Positions 1-6,143 of a stretch of 19,500 nt of DNA are shown here, in pieces (positions within the stretch are counted from its first letter, which is position 1; each line of letters starts with the position of its first letter). This DNA comes from Candidatus Woesearchaeota archaeon (GTDB lineage: Archaea; Nanobdellota; Nanobdellia; SCGC-AAA011-G17; JAPLZO01), in contig JAPLZO010000063.1 in assembly GCA_026394995.1 (NCBI GenBank), positions 1-19,500 of the forward strand, given 5' to 3'. The position numbers and the translations under genes are program-made. The notes under the pieces were generated by a model, which was not told the DNA's origin, did no database searches, and saw only the letters and a list, made by a program, of their open reading frames with translations.

Positions 1-233
1 AATGTTACTCAGCATGGGAATGTTCTGATTGGGGCCCATGTGAAAATGGTAAAAAAACAAGAACATGTGATTTAAAAGGTACTTTACCACAAGATTGTCC
101 ACAATATAGTCCTGATACACAAAAAACATGTTTAACAGAAGCAGAATTTCCATTTTTCTCACCAGTACAAATAGTATATGTAATATTGTTGCTAATAGCA
201 TTCTATGGATATAAATTAAAAAGAAAACATTAG
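1..233 (+). CDS. C-terminal end of a surface protein with TSP1-like Cys/Trp motif and C-terminal membrane anchor (partial)
   Basis: The reading frame is open from base 3 to the TAG at 231-233, giving 76 residues; the 5' part lies outside the window. The first residues follow the pattern W-x-C-x-x-W-x-x-C-x-N-G-K-K-T-R-T-C, which resembles the core of a thrombospondin type 1 repeat (W..C....C..G...R.C). More cysteines follow about 10 and 20 residues later. After a short linker comes a hydrophobic helix of about 17 residues (VQIVYVILLLIAFYGY) and a basic tail, KLKRKH. This fits an extracellular Cys-rich domain anchored by a C-terminal membrane helix with a cytoplasmic basic tail. Such TSP1-like motifs near the C-terminus recur in surface proteins of DPANN archaea (recollection, not searched). 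The ligand or function is unknown. Confidence 0.75.
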   Translation, partial: CYSAWECSDWGPCENGKKTRTCDLKGTLPQDCPQYSPDTQKTCLTEAEFPFFSPVQIVYVILLLIAFYGYKLKRKH

Positions 234-234
234 A

Positions 235-242
235 TTTATAAA
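235..242 (+). promoter_or_regulatory. TATA box of tRNA-Gly
   Basis: TTTATAAA is centred about 28 bp upstream of the first tRNA base at 267, predicting transcription start within a few bases of the 5' end of the tRNA. It follows directly after the stop codon of the upstream surface gene. Confidence 0.6.
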
Positions 243-266
243 TTAACTCTCTATTTTTATTTTTAT

Positions 267-363
267 GCGCCGATAGTTTAGTGGCAGAATCATAGCCTTC
301 CAAGCTATTGACCTGGGAAGCGATTATTAAAATTGCTCAGGAATTCGAGTCCCAGTCGGCGCA
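267..363 (+). tRNA. tRNA-Gly(TCC) with a non-canonical T-loop intron
   Basis: The acceptor stem pairs GCGCCGA (267-273) with TCGGCGC (356-362), followed by discriminator A363. The anticodon stem ATAGC/GCTAT (292-296, 304-308) closes the loop CTTCCAA with anticodon TCC at 299-301, so it reads GGA-type glycine codons. The variable region is 4 nt (309-312). The T stem is CTGGG (313-317) with CCCAG (351-355), and the T loop is TTCGAGT. Stem and loop become contiguous only when 318-343 is removed, leaving a 71-nt mature tRNA. CCA is not encoded. The D stem is weak, with GT wobbles, as in some archaeal tRNA-Gly. A short T run at 374-378 may end the transcript. The 3' end overlaps an antisense protein gene. 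Confidence 0.93.
318..343 (+). other. tRNA intron (26 nt) with full bulge-helix-bulge splice motif
   Basis: The intron sits between tRNA positions 53 and 54, at the T-stem/T-loop border. The splice motif is complete. An outer helix forms between TTGA (308-311) and TCGA (345-348). The central 4-bp helix is CCTG (312-315) with CAGG (338-341). The 5' bulge is GGA (316-318), cut after the second base, and the 3' bulge is AAT (342-344), also cut after the second base. The inner helix is AGCGA (319-323) with TTGCT (333-337), with a 9-nt loop. These cut sites, deduced from the BHB rule, match exactly the sites required to restore the T stem. Splicing would need an archaeal endonuclease that accepts non-canonical positions. 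Confidence 0.9.
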
Positions 364-701
364 TTCTCTATAATTTTTATATGAAAAGCAATGTATTTGC
401 TAAAACTAGTTAAAGATAAAATTTTTTCTTTAACTTCATTTTCTAATTTTGCTGGTGGGATGATTTTATTGTATGGAACTTGGTTTAAGATATATTCTAA
501 TGTACCAACAATAGGCTCTAGATCAACTATACCTAAAAATCTATCATGAGAATAACCTCTAGAAATATTAACAAATCTATTTTTAAAAACACTTCTTTCA
601 TTATATCTTCTTTTGCAAGGCCTAACTTCCCATTCCTTACCACAACTATACCAATTATAAACTTCAGATTTTACTGGAATGAATAGAGGTTTTAAAAACA
701 T
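327..701 (-). CDS. Hypothetical protein, 124 aa, 3' end antisense to tRNA-Gly
   Basis: I do not recognise the family. The protein is soluble, basic at the N-terminus (two Cys about 9 residues apart, then KRRYNER), and helical towards the C-terminus. The ATG at 701 is supported by an A/T-rich TATA-like element centred about 26 bp upstream (721-732), implying a leaderless mRNA. The last 11-13 residues are encoded by the complement of the tRNA T arm and acceptor stem, and the stop codon lies inside the tRNA intron. That C-terminal tail is therefore constrained by the tRNA and unlikely to be functional on its own. The gene could be real with an accidental read-through tail. Confidence 0.55.
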   Translation of the reverse strand: MFLKPLFIPVKSEVYNWYSCGKEWEVRPCKRRYNERSVFKNRFVNISRGYSHDRFLGIVDLEPIVGTLEYILNQVPYNKIIPPAKLENEVKEKILSLTSFSKYIAFHIKIIENAPTGTRIPEQF

Positions 702-720
702 AATCTTTATTCAAATTGAC

Positions 721-732
721 ATTTAAATTAAA
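721..732 (-). promoter_or_regulatory. TATA-like element of the gene starting at 701
   Basis: On the minus strand this reads TTTAATTTAAAT. Its centre is 25-26 bp upstream of the ATG at 701, the same spacing as other leaderless genes in the window. Confidence 0.45.
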
Positions 733-751
733 TACTTTTTCTTTTATTTTT

Positions 752-772
752 GTAAAAAATAAAAAATAAAAA
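752..772 (-). terminator. T-rich archaeal terminator
   Basis: On the minus strand, three T runs of five to six bases follow within a few bases of the stop codon at 776. There is no clear hairpin, as expected for intrinsic termination in archaea. It would end the ferredoxin-DUF5652 transcript. Confidence 0.5.
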
Positions 773-775
773 GAA

Positions 776-982
776 TTATCTTTTCTTTTTCTTGTAAAAC
801 ACATATATATATAATATTTCTAAGATACCTAATGTATTAACTATTAACATTACAACATACCATGTTTTATCACCATTTCTAGCAGCTTTCCATAAAGCAA
901 TTCCTTTCCAGATTAAACTCCATATAATTGCTAGTATTAATAAAATAAACAAAGATCCAACAATACCTCCAAGACCCACCAT
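776..982 (-). CDS. DUF5652-like small membrane protein
   Basis: This 68-residue protein has two predicted membrane helices (about residues 6-25 and 41-62). They are separated by the signature segment LWKAARNGDKTWYVV, and the protein ends in a basic tail, KKKKR. The pattern W-K-x-x-A-L-W-x-A-A-x-x-x-x-x-x-W-Y, followed by a second helix ending in a Lys-rich tail, matches what I recall of DUF5652, a two-helix family common in uncultivated bacteria and archaea; its function is unknown. It lies 13 nt behind the ferredoxin gene and has a strong Shine-Dalgarno sequence overlapping that gene's stop codon, so the two are probably co-transcribed. Confidence 0.8.
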   Translation of the reverse strand: MVGLGGIVGSLFILLILAIIWSLIWKGIALWKAARNGDKTWYVVMLIVNTLGILEILYIYVFYKKKKR

Positions 983-988
983 TCAATT

Positions 989-997
989 CACCTCCTT
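989..997 (-). promoter_or_regulatory. Strong Shine-Dalgarno sequence of the DUF5652-like gene
   Basis: AAGGAGGTG on the minus strand lies 6 nt before the ATG at 982 and overlaps the end of the ferredoxin gene (stop TAA at 998-996). This suggests translation of an internal gene of one operon. Confidence 0.8.
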
Positions 998-1187
998 ATT
1001 TTTTAATAATTGTGATGCATTGTACAGGACATACTGAAGCTGCTTCTTCATTACAACCAACTTCATTTAATTTAGTTTTTTTTGGTTTAGATTTTTTATC
1101 TTTGTCCATTACCCAATTATCAGGACATACAACAACACATGCTCCGCATCCAATACATATATTTCTATCTTGTTTTATTTCTATCAT
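996..1187 (-). CDS. Single-cluster [4Fe-4S] ferredoxin, 63 aa
   Basis: This is a small electron carrier. The motif C11-x2-C14-x2-C17 and the later C53-P supply the four cluster ligands. C21 and C45 match the positions of the disulfide known in Pyrococcus-type ferredoxins (C21/C48 there). C57 is an additional cysteine. The overall spacing and length (about 60-67 aa) fit the archaeal monocluster ferredoxin family, with a full-Cys ligand set rather than the Asp seen in P. furiosus. No good Shine-Dalgarno sequence precedes the ATG at 1187, and a weak TATA-like stretch lies near 1210-1217, so a leaderless start is possible; read-through from the gene ending at 1216 is also possible. Redox partners are not evident in the window. 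Confidence 0.9.
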   Translation of the reverse strand: MIEIKQDRNICIGCGACVVVCPDNWVMDKDKKSKPKKTKLNEVGCNEEAASVCPVQCITIIKK

Positions 1188-1215
1188 TATAATTTTAAAA
1201 AATTAATCATTTAAC

Positions 1216-1660
1216 CTATTCTATTGTAGCCCAAATTGACCATTTCATAGGGATATCTCCGTCTGCATAGTTCGTAAAGCCCCACAAGAATCTATACCTA
1301 TTCAAACCAAGAGGAGTGTAGTTTCTCGACTTATAGGGATCGTTCTCATCATAAAATTGTGGTTTTAGGAGGGTCATCCCTGGTGTGTATTCTCCAGTAT
1401 CCTTATTCTGTATTAAACTTATCGATGGCCCAACTTCCCTCCATTTCCATCTGAGTGCAATAGCTTGTGCGGGCCTCCCAAGCACTGCGTACGGGTCAAT
1501 AACAAACCATAAAATAGAACCACGTGGAGGAGGCTGAGTAACCCAACCGCCATGGCTATAGAGATCTTGCTCTGAACCAGGAGGCACATACCCGTTAGCT
1601 ATCCTTTGAGAGGGCTCACTTAATGGTATAGGATTAGTTTGACTTCCCAAAGGACCACTA
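1216..1660 (-). other. GC-rich island inside the secreted-protein gene
   Basis: Counted 60-base rows give 42% GC at 1261-1320, 40% at 1381-1440, 55% at 1441-1500 and 47% at 1501-1560. Rows in the same gene upstream give 23% (1801-1860) and 15% (1861-1920). The switch falls near codon 200-207, just after the Cys cluster, and composition returns to AT-rich after the stop at 1216. The frame is intact. Confidence 0.8.
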
Positions 1661-2262
1661 GGTGTTATAGGATTTTGACAATTAACATTACAAGTTCCTC
1701 CACAATCATCAGAAACACCACCACATTTATTTGTACAATTAGGTGTACACGCAGAAGAACCTATATCTTTATTATAAATATCAATTAATCTTTCTCCTGA
1801 ATAATGACCAGTTCCAGATAAATCAATAGTATTACCTGAAGTAGAAAAATAAATAATAATTAAATCTTTAATTTCATTAGCATTTAATTTAGCATTTTTT
1901 GGATTTATAAAATAATCTTTAAGAGAGTTTATTAATGTATTTCTTAGTTCTGTTATAGTAATAGTTGTATTTGTTATTTGTGGTTGAATTTCAGTGTTTG
2001 ATGGTGTGTAAGTATTTGGTGTATTAGAAGATGATGTTGAACCTGAATAATATGAAACTGGTACATCTTCAGGATGTATTCTAAACCAATTACACCATTC
2101 AGGAAAACCACCACCACATATACCATTAATATAAACTTGTGCTGTTAATGGTCGTGGACTCCAAAATGGTCCTGGAGGATCACCAGAAGGTTTAGTTTGA
2201 GAATATACAACAAATGAACTGAGTAAAATAATAACTAAAACTAATAACCACCACTTTTTCAT
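1216..2262 (-). CDS. Secreted Cys-rich protein with Ser/Thr linker; chimeric base composition
   Basis: The N-terminus is a signal peptide (MKKWWLLVLVIILLSSFVVYS). Residues about 70-100 form a Ser/Thr/Asn/Pro linker. Residues about 103-140 form two helices (ELRNTLINSLKDYF and ANEIKDLIIIYF), resembling helical spacer modules I have seen in DPANN surface proteins. A Cys cluster follows (C172, C176, C180, C187, C191, C195) with the core CGGVSDDCGGTC, a widespread secreted-protein motif. The last 145 residues (about 204-348) are Trp/Pro/Tyr-rich, lack recognisable family signatures and look beta-rich. Their DNA is GC-rich compared with the rest of the gene. The start is supported by a TATA box centred 27 bp upstream. 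The function is unknown; a cell-surface or secreted binding role is inferred. Confidence 0.8.
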   Translation of the reverse strand: MKKWWLLVLVIILLSSFVVYSQTKPSGDPPGPFWSPRPLTAQVYINGICGGGFPEWCNWFRIHPEDVPVSYYSGSTSSSNTPNTYTPSNTEIQPQITNTTITITELRNTLINSLKDYFINPKNAKLNANEIKDLIIIYFSTSGNTIDLSGTGHYSGERLIDIYNKDIGSSACTPNCTNKCGGVSDDCGGTCNVNCQNPITPSGPLGSQTNPIPLSEPSQRIANGYVPPGSEQDLYSHGGWVTQPPPRGSILWFVIDPYAVLGRPAQAIALRWKWREVGPSISLIQNKDTGEYTPGMTLLKPQFYDENDPYKSRNYTPLGLNRYRFLWGFTNYADGDIPMKWSIWATIE

Positions 2263-2284
2263 ATGAATATTAAAAATTATTGTA

Positions 2285-2293
2285 CTTATATAT
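2285..2293 (-). promoter_or_regulatory. TATA box of the secreted-protein gene
   Basis: On the minus strand this reads ATATATAAG, centred 27 bp upstream of the ATG at 2262, in the 43-bp gap behind alaS. It indicates a separate, leaderless transcript. Confidence 0.55.
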
Positions 2294-2305
2294 TTTACTT
2301 AAAAA

Positions 2306-4807
2306 TTATTTTAATTGTTTTTTAAATTCTTGTAATTCTTGTATAAATCTTTGAGCTGTTTTTGGTATATGTTCTTGCTGTGTATTAAATATTATAGCTA
2401 TTTTTTCTAGAATTTCTTGATTTGTTAATTCTTCACTTTTTTTAACTTTTAATTCAAGATCTTTAATGTTAATAGATTGTTTTTTCTTGATTGCTTTTCT
2501 TGCTGTTTTCCACTTTTCAAATAATTCTTCAGCACGAGCAGGTAATTGTTGTATTGGAACCTGTAAAATCTTTGATGTTTGTTCTAATAATTCTTTTTCC
2601 ATTTTAAATTCTTGTATTGCTACATCACCAGCTTTGAATTCAAGTCTTATAATTCCATCGTGTATCTTAGAGGTTTTTATTATTTTGATTAATTTAACAT
2701 CTTTAGTGTTATCACAATGAATTCCAGCGCATGCTTCATTATCAATATCATCTATAGAAACAACTCTAATTTCTTTACCAGGGACTGCACCACCTTGGTA
2801 TAATCTAAAACCATACTTTTTCTCAGCTATATCTCTTTTTAGAACTTTTTTTTCTATTCTATATCCTTTTGAAATGATTTTATTAGCTTCTTTTTCTATA
2901 GAATTAACTTGTTGAGAAGTTAATTGAGCATAATGTGTTATGTCTAATCTTGCTTTTTCTACAGTTTTTTCAGCACCAGCCTGCCAAACATGGTTACCTA
3001 GAACTTTACGAGCAGCAGCATTTACAATATGTGTTGCTGTGTGATGCCTTTTTAATATATTACGCCTATCTTTATCAACAATACATTTTACTAAATCTCC
3101 TTCGTTAAAAGTCACTGTATCAACTTTATGAATAATTATATTACTTTCTTTATAAACATCTATCACATTAGATTCATTTATTCTACCTGTATCATGTAAT
3201 TGACCACCTGATGTTGGATAAAATGCTGTTTTGTCTAAAATTATAGAATCGCCTATTACTTTTAAAACACGAGCTTCGAATTCAAGATCTTTATTGTAGT
3301 ATAACACTTCTGTTTTATTTACTTTAAAATAAAAAGGGAATTCTTCTTTTTCTTCTAATTGAACTTGATTAGATTGAGATACTTTAACATAGAAATTTTC
3401 TGGTATTTTTATATCAACATGTTCTTTTATTAGTTCGGGCGTAATTCCTTGAGATTGATATAATTTGATTAAATCTTTTTCTTCTATATTTTTATTAAGT
3501 TTTTGAACTATTTGTAAAGATTTTTCTTTTGTTGCAATATATTTTTTTCTTTCAACTTCTAGAATTTCAATAACTTCTTTTAAATTTTCTTTTAATTCTG
3601 GGAATTGTGGTTTAAGATATTGGGCATGTAGTTCTGCTAATTGAGGTAATGAAATATCCCAACCATATTTATCTATGAATGACAAAGCTCTTCTTAAAAT
3701 AACACGTAAATTATATCCCCCACTGATATTTGATGGTAAAGCTCCATCTGATATTGCAACTAGTAATGATCTAGAATGTTCTGCTATAGAATAAAGAGCT
3801 GATAGTGGTAAAATTGTATTTTTTAATTTTTTATGGTCTATTTTTAAATTATTTGCTATTTTTTTCCAAGATTTATCTATATCTTCTGTTTCATCTAAAT
3901 TTAAAAAAGATGAATAAGGAACAAATTTTTTTATTAAAGGAGTTTCAGATTTAAGACCTGTTAAAGAATATAATTTTTTTGTTACTGTTGGAAAGGTTGT
4001 TTCATAACTATTTAATTTACCTAAAGAAAACCAAGCATTACGTTCTTGACCCATTCCCATATCAAGAACCTTTATGTTTAATTCTTTAGAACCAGAAGCT
4101 GTTTGTTGATATAACATGTAAACTTGGTTACCTAATTCAAGACCACGAGAAAAATATTCCATACAAGGTCCAAAATTACCACCACCTGCCCAGGCATCTT
4201 CATGGAATGTTATTTCTTCATTTTTTAAACCAAGACCTTGAGATAACCATGTGTAAATATCTCTAAAATATTTATCTTGATCATATTTAGAAGGTGGTTG
4301 AAAAGCATGTTGGCCTATCATGACAAATCCTGTGTAGTGAGCACCTGTAATACCTACATTGTCAATATCATTAAATCTTAAGCAAAATTGGGGGATTGTG
4401 AGAGGATTTGCAGGTGGATCAATCTCGCCTGAAACAACATATGGTTGAAAATCATAAATAGAAGCTTGTACAAAATCTGTATCATCACGCCATCTAGCTA
4501 CTACAGGATATCTAGAAATAGGAGTATAACCTAATTTCTTAAATAAACTAGAGAAAGTTTTCCATATTTCTATGTAATCTAATTTATTTTTAGCAGGACT
4601 ATTACCTATAAATTTAAAGCCTCCAGAACAAGAGGGATTTCCACATGTATTTTGAGAATGATTAGAAGTCCAGAAATATGTACCACATTTATAACATAAT
4701 TTTCTTTCAAAACCTAAATCCTTTAATGCATGAACAGCATAATACTTTTCTGGGTCATTTTTGGCTCTTTCTTTAAATTCAGTCTTAATTTGCTTATCAG
4801 TCAACAT
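2306..4807 (-). CDS. alaS: Alanyl-tRNA synthetase, archaeal type, lacking an evident C-Ala domain
   Basis: The enzyme charges tRNA-Ala with alanine and hydrolyses mischarged Ser/Gly-tRNA. The N-terminus carries the archaeal zinc knuckle (C38, C41, C55, C60). The class II catalytic core follows (RWRDDTDF near residue 105; GQHAF; GGGNFGPC). The editing domain shows TSGGQ, HTATH (H589, H593) and C693-x3-H697, the zinc-binding HxxxH/CxxxH set. After about residue 720 there is only helical sequence: a block ending FEKWKTARKAIKKK and a second, similar block ending FIQELQEFKKQLK. The glycine-rich DHHA1/C-Ala domain normally found at the end (archaeal AlaRS are usually about 890-910 aa; this one is 833) is not visible. 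The start at 4807 has a TATA box 27-28 bp upstream. Confidence 0.97.
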   Translation of the reverse strand: MLTDKQIKTEFKERAKNDPEKYYAVHALKDLGFERKLCYKCGTYFWTSNHSQNTCGNPSCSGGFKFIGNSPAKNKLDYIEIWKTFSSLFKKLGYTPISRYPVVARWRDDTDFVQASIYDFQPYVVSGEIDPPANPLTIPQFCLRFNDIDNVGITGAHYTGFVMIGQHAFQPPSKYDQDKYFRDIYTWLSQGLGLKNEEITFHEDAWAGGGNFGPCMEYFSRGLELGNQVYMLYQQTASGSKELNIKVLDMGMGQERNAWFSLGKLNSYETTFPTVTKKLYSLTGLKSETPLIKKFVPYSSFLNLDETEDIDKSWKKIANNLKIDHKKLKNTILPLSALYSIAEHSRSLLVAISDGALPSNISGGYNLRVILRRALSFIDKYGWDISLPQLAELHAQYLKPQFPELKENLKEVIEILEVERKKYIATKEKSLQIVQKLNKNIEEKDLIKLYQSQGITPELIKEHVDIKIPENFYVKVSQSNQVQLEEKEEFPFYFKVNKTEVLYYNKDLEFEARVLKVIGDSIILDKTAFYPTSGGQLHDTGRINESNVIDVYKESNIIIHKVDTVTFNEGDLVKCIVDKDRRNILKRHHTATHIVNAAARKVLGNHVWQAGAEKTVEKARLDITHYAQLTSQQVNSIEKEANKIISKGYRIEKKVLKRDIAEKKYGFRLYQGGAVPGKEIRVVSIDDIDNEACAGIHCDNTKDVKLIKIIKTSKIHDGIIRLEFKAGDVAIQEFKMEKELLEQTSKILQVPIQQLPARAEELFEKWKTARKAIKKKQSINIKDLELKVKKSEELTNQEILEKIAIIFNTQQEHIPKTAQRFIQELQEFKKQLK

Positions 4808-4830
4808 TATATATTATAAAGAGTTATGTT

Positions 4831-4839
4831 CTTATATAG
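4831..4839 (-). promoter_or_regulatory. TATA box of alaS
   Basis: CTATATAAG on the minus strand is centred about 27-28 bp before the ATG at 4807. It predicts a leaderless or near-leaderless alaS mRNA. Confidence 0.55.
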
Positions 4840-4920
4840 TTTACTAAATTTTAATATTTTTAGAAATAATTGAGATAAATTAATATATAGTTATATTTAA
4901 TCAGAAATTGAGTAATAAAA

Positions 4921-4928
4921 TTTATAAG
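4921..4928 (+). promoter_or_regulatory. TATA box of the gene starting at 4951
   Basis: TTTATAAG is centred 26.5 bp upstream of the ATG at 4951. It supports that ATG over the adjacent TTG at 4948. Confidence 0.55.
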
Positions 4929-4950
4929 GATAAGTTATTTTTTAGGTTTG

Positions 4951-5208
4951 ATGGTTAACATATGGAATTTTAATAGAGAACAACTGGAAGATCTTGTTAA
5001 AAAAATAGGTTTCACAGATTTAAAATGGTGTCCAGCTGATCAACTTTGGTGGGGTGAGGATATTAGATCTATTCTCTATGCTAGGCCAAAAAATTATAAT
5101 GGGCCTTATGAAGATTATATTGAACCAGTTGCTATAGAGAAAGTCAAAAAATTTCATATACATTCGGGATATAAGTGGTTAAAAAGAGTTAAAAAAATGA
5201 TAAATTAA
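4951..5208 (+). CDS. Hypothetical protein, 85 aa
   Basis: I do not recognise this protein. It is soluble and Trp/Tyr-rich (NIWNF, KWCPADQLWWGED, HSGYKWL), with a helical N-terminal segment and a basic C-terminus (KRVKKMIN). The N-terminal residues WNFNREQLEDLVKKIGF resemble a short helix-turn-helix or SAP-like start, but this is not strong enough to name a domain. The TATA box 26.5 bp upstream of the ATG argues that the gene is real and leaderless. It is divergent from alaS and convergent with the coiled-coil gene ending at 5219, leaving a 10-bp gap. Confidence 0.6.
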   Translation: MVNIWNFNREQLEDLVKKIGFTDLKWCPADQLWWGEDIRSILYARPKNYNGPYEDYIEPVAIEKVKKFHIHSGYKWLKRVKKMIN

Positions 5209-5218
5209 AATTTAAAGA

Positions 5219-5590
5219 TTATATTTTAATGTTTTTTAGCTTATCTTGGATTTCTTGTAGTTGTTGGTTAAGTCTTTGGTTATGAGTTTGTTTTTCAGGT
5301 TTTTTAGTAGCAAGCTGTTTTCTCTGGATAACTTCTTTTTTGCCTACAAATGGTTTAAGCTCTTTGTTTAATGGTGGAACAGCATCATCTAGTCTTTTCA
5401 TTACATTTTGTAGTTGATATATGCTTTTTTCTAGTCTATTTTTGTATCTTATTTTTTCTTCTTGTAATCTTCTTATGTTGTCATAACCCTTTAGAATATT
5501 AATTATAGATATTACTTGATTAAGAATTTCTTTTCTTGTTTCTATAGGTTGGTCTATTCTTGTGTACACTGTTTTTTGTTCAGGTTTCAT
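5219..5590 (-). CDS. Coiled-coil protein, 123 aa
   Basis: Two helical, charged segments with heptad-like spacing (about residues 15-70 and 98-123) flank a Pro/Lys linker. There is no signal peptide, membrane helix or catalytic motif. The start is taken as the ATG at 5590 because a GAGGT Shine-Dalgarno element lies 6 nt before it; the in-frame TTG 12 nt further upstream has none. The ATG comes 1 nt after the stop codon of the preceding gene (5592), so the two coiled-coil proteins are almost certainly translationally coupled and may form a complex. The family is not named; similar paired coiled-coil genes beside TFE may be lineage-specific (inference). Confidence 0.7.
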   Translation of the reverse strand: MKPEQKTVYTRIDQPIETRKEILNQVISIINILKGYDNIRRLQEEKIRYKNRLEKSIYQLQNVMKRLDDAVPPLNKELKPFVGKKEVIQRKQLATKKPEKQTHNQRLNQQLQEIQDKLKNIKI

Positions 5591-5591
5591 G

Positions 5592-6017
5592 TTAAACCTC
5601 AAATAATCTTTTGTCTACAGAAATCAGTTTTTCTTTTATTGTATCTATGTTATCACGCCAAGTTGCAAGTTCTTTATCTTCTTCACTTTTTATCTCTTCT
5701 AATTTACTTAGAATAGATTCTATTTCTTTTAATTTATTTTTTATGTCGTTAATACTTGATAAAGCTTCTTTATAACGATCAATCTTTACAAATAAAGGTT
5801 TTTCTTCGATAGTTGTTGGTCTACTAGATTCCATATCAATTGATCTAGGAGAAAAAACTGGTTTTCTTACAGGGATATCAACTTCTTTTTCCTCAGGCAA
5901 TTGTTTAAATTGAGGCTCATAAGTTGGAAATTTAGGTTCTTCACTTAATCTAGGAAATTCAGGTAAATGTGAGAGAACTCTAGGCTCATCTTTTTTCTTT
6001 GGACTGAACAAACCCAT
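5592..6017 (-). CDS. MGLF-start coiled-coil protein, 141 aa
   Basis: The protein begins MGLFSPKKK, a short amphipathic and basic N-terminus. A Pro/Glu-rich disordered region follows (LPEFPRLSEEPKFPTYEP, about residues 15-75), then a long coiled coil (about residues 76-141: KIDRYKEALSSINDIKNKLK and onward). I recall similar MGLF-start coiled-coil proteins in Woesearchaeota/Pacearchaeota, without known function. A Shine-Dalgarno GGAGGTG (6026-6032) lies 8 nt before the ATG, so the mRNA has a short leader. The gene heads a two-gene unit with the next coiled-coil protein and is divergent from tfe. The N-terminus could contact membrane or protein; this is speculation. Confidence 0.75.
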   Translation of the reverse strand: MGLFSPKKKDEPRVLSHLPEFPRLSEEPKFPTYEPQFKQLPEEKEVDIPVRKPVFSPRSIDMESSRPTTIEEKPLFVKIDRYKEALSSINDIKNKLKEIESILSKLEEIKSEEDKELATWRDNIDTIKEKLISVDKRLFEV

Positions 6018-6025
6018 TAAAATAA

Positions 6026-6032
6026 CACCTCC
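6026..6032 (-). promoter_or_regulatory. Shine-Dalgarno sequence of the MGLF-start gene
   Basis: GGAGGTG on the minus strand is 8 nt before the ATG at 6017. A TATA-like CTTTAATAAC near 6057-6066 would place transcription start about 20 nt upstream of the ATG, giving a leadered mRNA. Confidence 0.65.
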
Positions 6033-6098
6033 AATATTATAATTGTTATCATAACTAAGTTATTAAAGTTTTTCTTATTATTGTTGTGTGGTAAAAAA

Positions 6099-6122
6099 GT
6101 ATTTAAAGAAAGGTATTTAAAG
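6099..6122 (+). promoter_or_regulatory. Tandem TATA boxes of tfe
   Basis: The 10-mer GTATTTAAAG occurs twice, at 6099-6108 and 6113-6122, 14 bp apart. The downstream copy is centred 26.5 bp before the ATG at 6144, the usual spacing here; the upstream copy would start transcription about 14 bp earlier. Confidence 0.6.
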
Positions 6123-6143
6123 GCATAAATTGTTGTTGTGAAA

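Noticed and set aside
318..343. tRNA interruption considered as a split or trans-spliced tRNA, or a pseudogene
   Set aside because: Both halves are adjacent and in order, and a full BHB motif defines a short cis intron that restores a perfect tRNA.
1012..1206. Open frame on the plus strand opposite the ferredoxin gene
   Set aside because: It is the antisense of a clear ferredoxin with all cluster cysteines; no promoter or Shine-Dalgarno sequence supports it.
2466..2720. Open frame on the plus strand inside alaS
   Set aside because: Antisense shadow of the conserved AlaRS C-terminal coding sequence.
5516..5716. Open frame on the plus strand across the two coiled-coil genes
   Set aside because: Shadow of two genes that have their own Shine-Dalgarno sequences and a coherent coiled-coil pattern.
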